Made by a program: the position numbers and the translations under genes
Source of the DNA: Peltaster fructicola
Taxonomy: Eukaryota; Ascomycota; Dothideomycetes
NCBI GenBank assembly: GCA_001592805.2
Contig: CP051140.1
Coordinates: 1,861,501-1,925,500, forward strand
Direction: 5' to 3'
Length of the DNA stretch: 64,000 nt
Shown here: in pieces, positions 20,993-31,720 of the stretch
How positions within the stretch are numbered: position 1 is the first letter of the stretch
How the letters are laid out: each line of letters opens with the position of its first letter
The notes under the pieces: model-generated
What the model was told of the DNA's origin: nothing
Database searches by the model: none
What the model saw: only the letters and a program-made list of their open reading frames with translations

Positions 20993-23900
20993 TCATTGTG
21001 TCATTCTACCGATGGCTACGAGTCGCTTCACACCAACCTGTAGAATATTAGCATGAATCAGAAGCGTTGCTTGTCAACTTACTATCCAATTGCCGCCTTC
21101 AGTCTCCTTCTTCTGTTCCAGCAGTGTGGTGAATAATGCCTGCGCTCGTTCCCAGTCCTTTGCACCGACAGCCTGTGAGATCTCGACCAACTGCGCTACC
21201 GTATCAGGCTTTAGTAGATCCTCGTTGTTGAGATGATCGAACAAGATGTTGATGCGCTTCTCCATATCGTCGACCTCTCGCTTGAATGTCGCCGGTGCGA
21301 CAGACTTGATTCTAGCAACCTCAGGAGTCAGGAGGTCCACGATCGGTTGAGCTGATGCTGGGATGTGGGACCGGTCGCCCTTCGGGTATTTTGGACGAGC
21401 TTCGCTTGACATAGGCGGTGCTGGTGTCGAGACTGCTGATGGTGGAGGTGCACGTGCAGGACCCTTCGGTGGAGGAGGTAGCGGAGCTGCAGCAGGTGGT
21501 GGGCCACGAGGAGGACCTTGAGGCTGCGGTGTGCCGTAGCCTGATTGAGGTGCACTCGTATGAGACTGCCCAGGTGCGTATGGGTTTGTGGGCGGAGCAG
21601 CATATGGATTAGGCGCCACATTACGCTGTGGTGGCATGCCAGGTGCTGCTGACGGTGCCGTGCCAGGTGCTGGAGCGTATCGATTGGTCGGCGCAGCAGA
21701 AGAAGTTGAAGGAGGCGGTTGGTAGGGAGACACACCTCGAGCGACTGGTGGAGGTGCAGGAGTCGGCAATGTCGAGCCTACAGGCGGCGTCGCTGGAGCA
21801 TAGGCATTTGCTGCAGTCGAGTGTGTTCTTGTATTTGGTGGCGGTGCTAGTGCTGGCGACATGAGAGGTGTAGGAAGCTCATTTGCCTTGGGTGGAGGTG
21901 GCAATGGTGGTGTTGGCTTGTTGATGCCGAATTGAGGCGGGCCTGTCGTAGGCGCAGGTGTCCCTAGTGGCTGGACACCAGAATAAGGAGCTGGAATGGT
22001 AGTCGGTCCAGGTGTGCCTCTTCTTGGCGTAGGTTGACGCTGTTTGATGAAGTCATCAGGCATGTCGTTCCAGTCCTTGATGTTGCGTGCTGCTGAAGGT
22101 GGTGGAACAGACGGCGAGGAAGTGCCAGCTCGTGGTGGAGGTGCAACTGCTGGTGGTGCAAACGCTGAGTAGTTTGGCTGTCCGTACGGTGTGGAGTGAG
22201 GTGGTTGGTAGCCCGGGGCTGTGTAGTTGCTCGTGCCAGGAGGTGCGTAGGGTCCGCGAGGTGCGAATGAGTTGGGATTTGCTCCTGGTGGTACATATGG
22301 TGCTTGAGCAGCTCCTGGAGGGACGTATGGTGCTTGGGCGCCAGTGGGAGCGCCATATGGCGGCTGAGTCACATTCGGAGGAGCATACGCCGATGGAGCT
22401 GGTTGCTGAGGCTGCGCTACTGGAGCGAAAGCTGGAACTGGCGTTGCTCGTGCTCCTCGAGTGGCCACTGCAGTCGATCTTGTGGCAGCCGCCTTCTTTG
22501 TCGACTGTGATACACGCGATTGTGCACTCTCTGCTCCTTCGTACTTCACCGGAAGCAGTGTGAGGTACTGCTCAGCGATGGCGAGCTTGCCGTGGGCAGC
22601 AAGGATGTTAGCATACTCAACGTACAGCCTGTACAGCGGAGCCAGCCTGAATCCTGCTGCAGACTGTAGGTCGGCATCACTGAAGTTTGTGACCTTCCTG
22701 AACACAGACACTTTCTCAACAAAGCCCTGCAGTGCTCGCGCATGAATAGCGAAGTCGGTCTCACTCTGATCCTCTCCCAACGCGGACTTCTCCTGCTCTT
22801 CAAGCTCCTGCACCCAATTGATGACGACTTTCTCGAGCTTGGATCCAGCTGAGTAGCAGAACGAGGCATCTCGACGAAGCTCTTTCGTCTTGTCTGCTTC
22901 GTAGGCTTCCTCAAGACGATCGCCAAGCACTTCACAAAGATCTGAGAACTCGGTCTCATCCGCATAAGTGCAGAGTGTGGCCATAACACTCTTCCAATCT
23001 TTGATGTCAGCATTGTGGACGATGTCCCAAAGGTTCTTGCCAACAATGCTTGCAAGAAGTCGTAGATACGTTGGTCCGTTCGCCTTCTTCTTGAGATATG
23101 CCGCCTGTGCCTTATCGATGCACTTTTGACCTCCACATACTGCAATCATAAACGCATCTGACAAGCGGTCTTCCTTCAAGCAGATATCCAAAGCAGCCTC
23201 AAATTGACCAAGCATCAACGCTTGCGTAATACTCTTGTCGGCGGCTGTCTCCTGTCCAGTGTGTATCGTGAAGGGATTGTTGACCTTGGTGCCCTTTGTA
23301 GCTGCAAGTTTTACTAAGAAGGCATCATCGTCATCAGCAACATTATTGAAAAAGTCGTCATCCCCATTACTCGTCTTGTCTCCGTTGATGGCCAGTTTCT
23401 CGGTCTCGGCAGACAACGTCTCCTCTTGGAAGCCTAGATATTCGCGCAGCTTCTTTCTTGATTTGCCAGCATTGAGTGTCTCGATCACCTGCCAGTCAGC
23501 CTTCTCTTCTTCCGTCTTTGCACCATCAATCTTGGCGGTGCAGAGTGCAGCAATATCGCCATTTTCTAACTTTTCCTCGAAGGCCGTTGCTGCCTCACCA
23601 ACTGTGCTGTCGACTTCGAATGTGTCAATTGTGATCTTGCTCTTCTTCTCCACAAGTCCAACTCTTACAAGCTTTCCTCCGAAGCCAAAAGACACGCCAG
23701 ACGGTCGAGAAGCCCATCGCGGTGCTTTAGCGATCGAGAAAGAGATGCTCTGTGGCTGTGATTGCGCTTTCAAGAAGAAATCTGTGTCGTCCAGTGACTG
23801 GTTAGCAGATGCTTGCTCCTCTGGTTTCGAGTTCGTGCTCTGTGTGCTGGTGATCAAGATCTTGCCATCGAAGGAGGCACTCGCAATCAAGCTGGGGTTA

Positions 23901-24841
23901 TGGGGATTCCACTTCGTCTGGAATGCCCAATTTGAACCAGCTGCAAAGTCGCCCAGCTTCTCGCCAGTCCTTGGGTTCCAGCAGATGGTTCGGTTGTCCT
24001 TTCCACATGAGAGAAGCAGCTCAGGATCTTGGACACACCACGAGAGGCTGATAACACCAAGCTCATGTCCGGTCAATATACGCTCCGGCGCTGCACTATT
24101 CCTGAGACTCCACAAGAAGATGGCTGGCTCTTGGTCATTTGGTGTAGCTGTCGCAAGCTTGGTGGACTCTTCAGGATCCCATGCGACTGCACTCACTGCT
24201 TTCCTGCCCTGATTGTTGAGTGTCAAGATGTCCTTCTTTTGCTTGACGTCCCACACTGTCACGAATCCTCCACTGCTGCCCGTTGCCAGGATATGTGCAG
24301 TTTTCTCTTGTTTGTTCCAGTCCAAGCACTCGATATCGTCTGCTCTTGCTGCCGTGCCGCCCAACCTGAACGGATTTGACATATTGCCTAGATCGTATAT
24401 GAAGATCTCTGCCTTGGCACCAACTGAAGCCAGAAGGTTGTGTCGATGTGGGTTGAATTGCAGTGCTTTGGCAGCACCGCTGTGCTTGGTGGTTCGCGAG
24501 ATGAGTGCACCGGCATCGCCCTTGCGCAGTTTGGCAGCATCAAACAGATCAATTGATCCATTTTCGAGAGCTCCCGCGATCACTCCCAAAGGGTATTCGT
24601 CTGTAGGTTCACTCCAGGCGATGTCGTTGAAGCCACTATCGACAGTGATGCTACCTACTGCGGTGACTTCATTGTCTGCACCGAGCTTCTCAAGACCCAG
24701 TTCCCATAGCTCAACTCGTATCTCGCTCGAGAAATCATCGTTGACTGCTCCCGTCCTTGTTCCTGTAGCAAGCAGAGGGGCACCAGTGCCGGGAAGCCAG
24801 GCAAAGACAGCAGTCCGTTGTATTTCGCGAAGTCGGACCAT
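20993..24841 (-). CDS. SEC31: COPII coat outer-shell protein Sec31
   Basis: Two exons: 21083-24841 and a terminal 15-codon exon at 20993-21037, giving about 1267 residues. Without the small exon the protein would end in NWIVS; splicing through a GTAAGT donor and CTACAG acceptor restores a natural end containing VGVKRLVAIGR. Sec31 pairs with Sec13 to form the outer cage of COPII vesicles that leave the endoplasmic reticulum. The N-terminal WD40 propeller covers about residues 1-330 (for example ASVGAKAEIFIYDL and LLSCGKDNRTICWN). An alpha-solenoid region follows (about 500-760), then a long Pro/Gly/Ala/Tyr-rich linker (about 790-1130) with short repeats such as APYVPPGA, and a helical C-terminal domain. 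The start lies 209 bases from the divergent RRM gene. Confidence 0.96.
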
Positions 24842-25050
24842 TGTTGTGTGTATCTTAGAGTAGAATCATGCGTGCAGGCAAGAGAATAACTCCCTAAGGA
24901 TTGTTGCCAGGTGGTTGTTGACCAGAGCAAGTAGCCCACTTCTGGAACGTAATTGGCTCATTCGCGGAGGTGAACTTTTGATCATGCAACCTGACGACAC
25001 ATTCGAGAGGCGTGCGACTGTGATGAGACTGCGAGAGCCAGTCCACTAAC
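24842..25050. promoter_or_regulatory. Bidirectional promoter SEC31 / RRM gene
   Basis: Only 209 bases separate the two outward-facing start codons, so both promoters must share this stretch. No TATA box stands out. Confidence 0.7.
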
Positions 25051-25592
25051 ATGGCTGAGACGAATCGCCAGAAGGCGACACTGTTCGTTGGCGGACTCGA
25101 CAACGCGGTCTCAACGCAGATATTGCACGATGCGTTCATACCTTTTGGCGATATTGTTGATGTTTCGATGCCAAAGCCAGAGTCGTGAGTCGATGCTCTT
25201 GAAGGATACACACAGTCTCATTGATATCACAGGGCAACCTCCTCTGATCCTCATCGAGGTTTCGGCTATGTTGAGTTCGCTCTCGTGGACGACGCGTTAG
25301 AGGCGATCGACAATATGGACCAATCTGAGCTGTTTGGAAGGGTGATCAAGGTCAACCAGGCTAGAGCACAGAACAATGCGAACGAATCACTTGGTAGTAA
25401 AACCGCTGTGTGGGAGCAGGTGAGCTTGCTGTGCTGGACTCATGACCACCACTGACATCTCTGCAGGCGGGCTATGCTGCAAAGTACAATATTAGTGCTG
25501 AGGACCAGACCATGACCGAAGCTCAAATGCAAGAGGATGATCCAATGCAAGCTCTCGAAGGCCTTGCTCAGGCCGGTCCACGACTTCAATGA
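25051..25592 (+). CDS. RRM-domain protein resembling the cyclophilin-E RNA-binding module
   Basis: Three exons: 25051-25184, 25233-25419 and 25467-25592, giving 148 residues. All frames join cleanly. The protein opens with an RNA recognition motif: RNP2 is ATLFVGGLDN and RNP1 is RGFGYVEFAL, with the interval expected for one RRM. A short helical, acidic C-terminal part follows (DQTMTEAQMQEDDPMQALEG). The RRM most resembles that of metazoan cyclophilin E/CYP33, but no peptidyl-prolyl isomerase domain follows; the gene ends after the RRM and tail. A role in RNA binding, perhaps splicing, is inferred from the family only. Confidence 0.82.
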
Positions 25593-26069
25593 GGAGAGAT
25601 GGCTGCGATCGACTAGCCGTTCACAACCAGCATGTGCTGTTTGGCAACAAGATGCTCTACAACTTTAACGGATTATCCTCGAAGTTTGTCATGGTGCCAT
25701 ATGCCGTCAGACGACGGCGACGAATGATACGCCGCGACTGGGCTGACGAGGCGGCCTATGCCTTGGACTGATTGTTGCTCAAGATCATTATGGCCTCACA
25801 TGTCGCCTGCGCGCAGCAATGAGCCTGGGCAGTGCAAACCGAGCGGAGTCATAGCCCATCAGCTCTCAGTTGAGTTGGCCAAGGGTTCACCGAGGCGTCC
25901 AGTTCATTGTTCGTGGCGCAGAGAAAGTGTAACACTGTGACTGTTGCTTTGCTTCCTTACAATGTACAAATGGACGGCTCCTCAAATCGTGGAGATCATT
26001 CCCATTCCTCAGATCTCTTTGTTCTAAAGTTTGATATTGGCCGCATCATCTTGATCCATCAGAGCCAAA
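25593..26069. other. Convergent spacer between RRM gene and B12D-like gene
   Basis: About 480 bases containing the 3' regions of two converging genes. Short open frames only; nothing else recognised. Confidence 0.4.
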
Positions 26070-26456
26070 TCACTGCTTCTTTCCTTGTCGGTAGAGACGC
26101 AATGTGCGGTCGACGTAGAGCTTACGTGCCAAGCTGTAGCCGGCAGCAACAATAGCGACAGCCAGGACGACGAACAGAGGCCACAGCTCGACTGGAACCT
26201 TCTTGAGCTGACGAAGACGCTGGGAGATTGTGTGTGCGGCGTGCTCTTCCTTCTGTACATGGGGTCAGTGGAAAAGCTTCAGGTCCGACATCTATGCACC
26301 TACTGGGACTGGGCTTCGCAGAACTGGTGAGGCCTGCATGCGGAGGGTTCGCATGATGCTCTGCTGTGGTCGGAGAAACTGCATAGCAGCACGCTGGCGC
26401 ATCAATGGCTGCGATGCGCGCAGCATATTGCTTCCGAGCATACGTGTAGACTGCAT
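26070..26456 (-). CDS. Small mitochondrial single-span protein, B12D/NDUFA4-like (tentative)
   Basis: Two exons: 26304-26456 and 26070-26252, giving 111 residues. The intron has a GTAGGT donor and a TACAG acceptor. The first exon encodes a Met/Arg/Gln-rich, acid-free stretch (for example QPLMRQRAAMQFLRPQQS), a strong mitochondrial targeting sequence. The second exon encodes a charged helix, ISQRLRQLKKVPVELWPLFV, then one membrane span (LFVVLAVAIVAAGYSL) and a basic tail ending RLYRQGKKQ. This layout fits small inner-membrane respiratory-chain accessory proteins of the B12D/MLRQ type, but the match is by shape rather than a diagnostic motif. It is divergent from COX12 across 341 bases, consistent with joint expression of respiratory genes. 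Confidence 0.65.
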
Positions 26457-26797
26457 TTTTGCTGCCTATATGCTTCCTGGTCAGCACATAGAGTAGCGGT
26501 GAGATGCTCCCTGAACTGCCTTACCGATTTCAGTCCTGTCAAAGGATGTATAGAGTGGAGAGAGTGAAGCCGAACGCTGTTGTCGTCGTTCAATGCTGTT
26601 GTGCTATGAGGGAGCTTCTTCTGCTGGCCAATGATGGCGGCCCGTGCGTCGTGCAGCTTGCCATTTTCGCTCGGGCTGACCCGGCAGCTCTATGATCTAT
26701 CCATCCACGAGAACTCTCATAGCCATCACAAGCAACAGCTATCTGCGACGAAGCAGCACACAATCACCTCTCACAACACCAACCACCAACCGCAAAC
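26457..26797. promoter_or_regulatory. Bidirectional promoter, B12D-like gene / COX12
   Basis: A stretch of 341 bases between two outward-facing mitochondrial-protein genes. A Ser/Asn/His-coding CAC/CAA-rich leader precedes COX12. I see no clear HAP-type CCAAT box in consensus form. Confidence 0.55.
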
Positions 26798-27357
26798 ATG
26801 TCTGACGATGAGGAGCGCGTCACCATGCCATTCAAGTTCGTCACTGGTAGGTTTGGACATTGCTTTTGCCATTGGATTTGACTGACATTTCACAGCTGGT
26901 GAGTAGCCGCCGCGTAGTCGATACGTGTAGAAAGAGTGGGACCAGATATCAGAGGATGTAAGAGGTGGGAAATGAGGGCATTGGAGGCAGCGACACACGT
27001 GCTCGAGGCGTTATGATGGTAGCAGGAGACTGATATATCGGACAGGCTTCGACGCACGATTCCCAAACCAGAACCAGACCAAGGTATGATGATCAGGGTG
27101 TATAACGGAGCTTTGCTCATCCTGTATAGCACTGCTGGCAGAACTACGTCGATTACCACAAGTGTGTGAACCTCAAGGGCGAGGACTTCAAGCCATGCCG
27201 ACAGGTATGTATGAAAGTGTACAACTGCCTGAGCGCCACTGACAGGCTTGGTGAATAGTTCTACCTTGCTTTCCGATCACTTTGCCCAAGCGGATGGGTC
27301 AACAGATGGGATGACCAGCGAGAGAACGGCACATTCCCAGCGAAGCTCGACGACTAA
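26798..27357 (+). CDS. COX12: Cytochrome c oxidase subunit VIb (Cox12) with a 3-base micro-exon
   Basis: Five exons: 26798-26846, 26896-26898, 27046-27083, 27130-27204 and 27259-27357, giving 87 residues. Cox12 is an intermembrane-space subunit at the dimer interface of complex IV. It carries the expected twin cysteine motif: CX9C in HCWQNYVDYHKC and CX10C in PCRQFYLAFRSLC. The conserved FDARFPNQNQTK follows the start region. The second exon is only three bases (CTG), flanked by a perfect CACAG acceptor and GTGAGT donor. Including it gives FVTAGFDARFP, the usual family sequence; skipping it also keeps the frame but drops one alanine. All splice sites are canonical. The small intron-rich structure is typical for fungal COX12. 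Confidence 0.93.
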
Positions 27358-28164
27358 ATGTTCAAATATCAAGATGAGCGTGGGTGGGACTTAGATCTCA
27401 GTTGTAGGAGAGTACTGTATACATACGCTACATCACCACACTTGCAGCTGTTGCATGTGCCGTTGGCGATCACTACGTGCAAAGCCATATGCATGCATTT
27501 TGGTGGCCAATCCGAACGTCTGGCCACAAGGATATCTGCGATGGACAAAAACCACAATCAACAGACGTAAGATATCCATGGATGTGCAGGAATACTCTCA
27601 CACAAGAGGCACTCCTCTTGTAGGCATTCCCGGCTATGCTGTATGCCAAGCAGATGCGCGTTGTGTGTCCATGGCGAGGCACAGCCATATCATACCAGAA
27701 CAACATCTGAACAGACTAAAACGAGAAGCGACCACTGGAACCTAGGTGTCGGCATGTCCGTGATGTCCGTGAACGAATCGAAGTGCATGCTTTGTGACCT
27801 CACTTCGAAGATTGATGCCTAAGGAGACGCGTATCCATTGCGCAAGCCTCGAATTGTATCACATCTACCAGCTATCAAAGTCTCGACGTACCGTATTCTT
27901 GTTGGCTCTCATACTGTTGCCTACTGTGAGATCTTATCCGAACAAGGGAACTCTTGCATGCTTACGTGGTCGTGAGCAGATTGTGCCGGATGAGCGTAAG
28001 CGACAGCTTCACTCTGGCACGCCTGACGCGCGACAACACTTATCTCACCACAAACACAATGTTGAGTTCTCTCTCAACGCTGCGGCGTGTGACCTGATAA
28101 AGCTCAATCGTCCACCGTCAACTCCTTATGCATTGCAGCTCGAAGCACAAGGAGTATCCCATTA
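27358..28164. other. Spacer COX12 to MFS transporter
   Basis: About 800 bases. An open frame at 27794-28165 runs into the transporter start but has no family resemblance and biased composition, so I read it as leader sequence rather than a gene. The rest shows nothing. Confidence 0.4.
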
Positions 28165-29754
28165 ATGGCTATCACCTCAGAGACGACAGACCACGGCCAC
28201 AATACTGCTATACCACATACCATTGGCCATGATGAACAGACACCATTGCTGCAGCATCATGATGCTCGAAAACCACCCAGCCCACGCTCGCTTTTCGCCA
28301 TCACTGCCACTATGGTAGCAGTCGTCACGTTACTGACTATTGGAGATCAACTGATGGACAGTCCTACAACACGTCTCCTCGAATCGATATGCTGTTATGA
28401 ATACTTTCAGCAGCATGATCCGAGTCAGCTACTGACCGACCCAGCTGGTGCAGGGCCAGGAGCACTGCGAGGCATAGCAGAATCTGCTTGCAAATCCGAC
28501 GCAATACAAGGACAGGTCGCTGTCATCAGATCCTACCAGTACTTCCTCGAGGGATTCCCAGCATTGGCATTAGCTGTACCTTTCGGCTGGCTGCAGGATC
28601 GCTATGGACGCAGACCATTCCTTCTCCTGGGCATGTTCTCTTTCATGCTGAAACTCATCTGGATAATTGCTGTGCTTTGGTTTTGGCAAGTCTTCGGAGA
28701 CATGCGTTGGCTGTGGGTATCATCTCTCCACGCTCTTCTGATGGGCGGCGCTCCTGTGGTCATTGCGCTGTACTATACCATCATTGCGGACATCACGACC
28801 GAACAATCGAGAGCGACAGTATTTCTGCGGCTGGGCGCCTGCACCCTGTCAACAAGCTTCTTCGCACCTATAGCCTCAGCTTGGCTGATGAGATGGAATC
28901 CCTGGTATCCTATGTTTCTAGGCGCAGCATTGGAGGTTGTCGGCTTCAGCATGACCTTCCTGATCCCAGAGACTCTCAACTACCGACATCCAGACAATCA
29001 TCAGCCTCCCGTACTCATCGCTGACCCAATACCAGAGGAGCCGCTAGCTGCTGTCGATGCACAACTCGTAGCTGTCGGATTACCACGGCGTCTATTCGAC
29101 GATCTCAAGAAGGCCTCTCGCTTTCTCTGGGAGGACTACCGAGTGTCGATACTTATTCTGCCATTCCTCGTACACATGCTGCTTATGGCAGTGACGCCTA
29201 TCATTGTACAGTATGCTAGCAAGCGATACAGCTACAGTATAGCCAAGGCGACTGTACTGGTTACTGTGCGATCTGGTGTCAACATCGCCCTTCTTTTCAG
29301 CATTCTGCCATACATCTCGAAGCAACTGATGACGAGGTTTGGCATGTCCGGCAAATACAAAGATCTGTTGATCACAAGAGTATCACTGGCTATCTTGAGT
29401 ATTGGTTGGATACTGCTCGGCTTCTCACCAACATCTTGGCTCTTTGTCATCAGCCTGATGGTGATCTCATTGGGTAGTGGTGCGATGTTCACCTTGAGGT
29501 CTTTTCTGACCTCGCTAGTTCCGCCACATCAGATTGGCAGAGCGTATAGCATCGTCTGCATAATGGATACACTTGGATTGATGTTCGGCTCACCCATCTT
29601 GGCTCAAACGTTCGAGCTCGGTATGAGCTGGGGCGAGAACTATCTTGGATTGCCATTCTATGTGTTTGGAGTGGTCTGTCTGATCTTCTCACTGTTGCTG
29701 GTCTTCGTCAGACTTCGGAAGGACGAGCATGCCCGCATAGAGTCAGACGACTAG
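28165..29754 (+). CDS. Major facilitator superfamily transporter
   Basis: Single exon, 529 residues, with about twelve hydrophobic spans in two halves separated by a polar loop near residues 275-315. The first span is SLFAITATMVAVVTLLTIGD. The loop between spans 2 and 3 has the MFS A-motif-like sequence GWLQDRYGRRPF. The second half begins near SILILPFLVHMLLMAVTPII. This places it in a fungal branch of the major facilitator superfamily found across Pezizomycotina; substrate and direction of transport cannot be told. The N-terminal tail is cytosolic-looking and His-rich (HNTAIPHTIGHDEQTPLLQH, containing a possible dileucine sorting signal). No secondary-metabolite neighbours support a drug-export role. 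Confidence 0.85.
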   Translation: MAITSETTDHGHNTAIPHTIGHDEQTPLLQHHDARKPPSPRSLFAITATMVAVVTLLTIGDQLMDSPTTRLLESICCYEYFQQHDPSQLLTDPAGAGPGALRGIAESACKSDAIQGQVAVIRSYQYFLEGFPALALAVPFGWLQDRYGRRPFLLLGMFSFMLKLIWIIAVLWFWQVFGDMRWLWVSSLHALLMGGAPVVIALYYTIIADITTEQSRATVFLRLGACTLSTSFFAPIASAWLMRWNPWYPMFLGAALEVVGFSMTFLIPETLNYRHPDNHQPPVLIADPIPEEPLAAVDAQLVAVGLPRRLFDDLKKASRFLWEDYRVSILILPFLVHMLLMAVTPIIVQYASKRYSYSIAKATVLVTVRSGVNIALLFSILPYISKQLMTRFGMSGKYKDLLITRVSLAILSIGWILLGFSPTSWLFVISLMVISLGSGAMFTLRSFLTSLVPPHQIGRAYSIVCIMDTLGLMFGSPILAQTFELGMSWGENYLGLPFYVFGVVCLIFSLLLVFVRLRKDEHARIESDD

Positions 29755-30199
29755 ACGCCCACCAATGAAGAGGCTCAGCTGCAAGAGCAGCATGCTGAAC
29801 ATCCAACGACAAAATTGTCCTCTATACTTACGCTTTTTACAATGCTACAGCACTTGGTTCGGTAGGCTAGCCCACTGCCTCTGGCCCCGAACGATGGCTG
29901 TGAGCTCAGCCGCCATACAAGCCGGAGATTTGGGGCCATCACAATCCTGTAATCAGCCTCATGGCGCCAAAGTCACAGGGTCTTCCTCAAATTACAACGG
30001 GGCTAGTCTGAGCAGCATGGGACAGTATAAAGAGTCTGTTGATATATGCTTCGGACAAGCAAGTCTTCAGCATTTCGCATTTCTATCACTACAGCTGAGT
30101 AGCAAGTCCTTCAACACATCCGCAAATCGTGTTAGTACAATCTGCGCTCCATTGACTCTGCTGACCAACATAGCATTGATATACAGGCTCCTGCTGAAC
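29755..30199. promoter_or_regulatory. Upstream region of the Ser/Thr-rich surface protein gene, with TATA box
   Basis: About 445 bases. A clean TATAAA occurs at 30026-30031, 169 bases before the ATG at 30200. The reading frame of the next gene stays open through this stretch, but the composition and TATA position argue that it is untranslated. Confidence 0.5.
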
Positions 30200-30691
30200 A
30201 TGGCTGAGAATCTAACCTGCGGCAAGAACAACACCAATCCCAGACATGTAGCCTTCCCGGCCGACTTTGAGAAAAATGTAGCCTATTGCGGTATCTTCAC
30301 GTGCGACCAGCTATCATATTCAGCTGTAACGGCATGCTGTAATGGCCCAGCTATGGAGAGCGGCCAATATTTTCTATATTGTCAACCAAAGAACGGGGGA
30401 AACGACACATCCTCCTTCAGCGACTGCATGACGACCACGTCCAACTACAAGGGAGTCAGCTTGACTCATTGCAGCAATGGCGAGGTTGCAATTCCAGCTG
30501 CAAGTAATGTGCCATTCGTCACCAGAACGCCTACACCGACGAGCAGCAGTGTCGTTCAGACCACGACGCCTACACAGGCGACTTCTACCCAGACGACTTC
30601 GGCGGGGACTGGCAGTGCAATGAGGGCCACTGGACACGGCGGCCTGAAGGCGGCATTGCTGATTGCTTTGCTGTGTGTTGTCCTGGTTTGA
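30200..30691 (+). CDS. Cysteine-containing, Ser/Thr-rich cell-surface-type protein
   Basis: Single exon, 163 residues from the ATG at 30200. The first 90 residues hold at least eight cysteines in a compact pattern (LTCGKNN, YCGIFTCDQLS, ACCNGP, LYCQPKN, DCMTTT, HCSNGE). A Ser/Thr/Pro linker follows (about 108-145), then a strongly hydrophobic C-terminal segment (LKAALLIALLCVVLV) that ends the protein. That tail looks like a GPI-attachment signal or a C-terminal membrane anchor. No N-terminal signal peptide is visible at this start, which is odd for a surface protein; a missed upstream exon is possible. The family is fungal and uncharacterised as far as I can tell. Confidence 0.65.
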   Translation: MAENLTCGKNNTNPRHVAFPADFEKNVAYCGIFTCDQLSYSAVTACCNGPAMESGQYFLYCQPKNGGNDTSSFSDCMTTTSNYKGVSLTHCSNGEVAIPAASNVPFVTRTPTPTSSSVVQTTTPTQATSTQTTSAGTGSAMRATGHGGLKAALLIALLCVVLV

Positions 30692-30868
30692 CATGGAGGA
30701 AGTGATCTGATTGTTCTTAATGCTTAGCAATGGTTGTCTCGAGTCAATAGCGTTCTGCGAAGTGCCGTTATGCGATAATATGTATAGATTTGCCGGCTGC
30801 TCGAGAAGTGTTAGCTGTGGTATACATCTGGGATCCAAGATCATGCTATAGGCTATGCAAAAGATAAC

Positions 30869-31720
30869 TCATCTACGGGTGTCGACCGCTAGCTCAGCAG
30901 GCTCTCTGTGCGCAGGAACCTCGCTGATGCCCTGTTCAGCATGCTTCTCGTAGACAGGGATCATTGACATTCCAGGCTGATCATGCTGCATCACCTGATG
31001 ATAACCACTCCAACTGCCATCTTCTGACAGATCCGCCGACGGTTTGAGCACTCGATTTCGATGATTCTGTCTATAGATGACGAAGCCTAGCCAAATGGTT
31101 GCCAGGAGGACGAGAGGAATGCCTATGCCGAGCCCGACTCCCAAAGCAACTTTGACCACTCCTGAGTCAACGTTCGAAGCACTATCAGTGTTGGAAGTGC
31201 TGGTTGCGCTCGCTGAGATGCTGCCTGCAGTTGTGCTGCTTGTAGTCGAGCTGCTCGACAAGCTTGAAGTGCGTGATGACGGACCGACAGTGATGTTGAA
31301 AGAGTGAGAGCTAATACTAACATCAGCCGCCGTGAGCTGCATGTAGAATAAACTGGAACGAAGAAGGTCTGCACTCCCTGGAGTGCACGTCCAAGATATG
31401 CTGTTATTGCCAGGTCTTGGATTAGTGGCTACAAAGATCAGTTCTGAGCATCATTTGCACAGATGCGACATACTGTAGACATATTGGATCCAGTTAGCAG
31501 TACCGGTGCCAGGTAAAGCTTGCCAGAGACTGAACGTATATGGTTGTTCAGTGCTGGTTGTCCAGTTCAGCGTATAGTCGTTACCAGCACGCCATATGAT
31601 GTCGCCTTGTGCGGAAGCATCGCTGTCTCCCGGACTGTAGATATGATTAGTGGCATTGTCTGCAGCAAGCGCCGAGGACCAGCTCAGAGCAAGCAAGACG
31701 AAGTATTGTAAGAGCATCAT
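30869..31720 (-). CDS. Single-pass plasma-membrane protein with Ser/Thr-rich stalk
   Basis: Two exons: 31474-31720 and 30869-31428, giving 268 residues. The donor is GTATGT and the acceptor TTGTAG; together they keep TTNPRPGNNSISWTC in frame. The protein has a signal peptide (LLQYFVLLALSWSSALA), a beta-rich ectodomain with NYTLNW-like strands similar to Kre9/Knh1-type Ser-Thr-rich domains, a Ser/Thr stalk (about 140-180), one membrane span (VALGVGLGIGIPLVLLATIW), and a basic then acidic cytosolic tail. This is the layout of fungal wall-sensor-like and adhesion-like proteins; the specific function is unknown. It converges on the Cys-rich surface protein gene, leaving about 180 bases between them. 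Confidence 0.75.

Noticed and set aside
23235-24212. 325-codon plus-strand open frame
   Set aside because: It lies antisense inside the SEC31 WD40 coding region and has Ser/Pro-rich shadow composition.
27794-28165. 123-codon frame directly before the MFS transporter
   Set aside because: Coding character is poor and it abuts the transporter start; read as leader sequence.
29765-30199. Upstream extension of the Ser/Thr-rich protein frame
   Set aside because: No family resemblance, and a TATA box lies within it; more likely promoter and leader.
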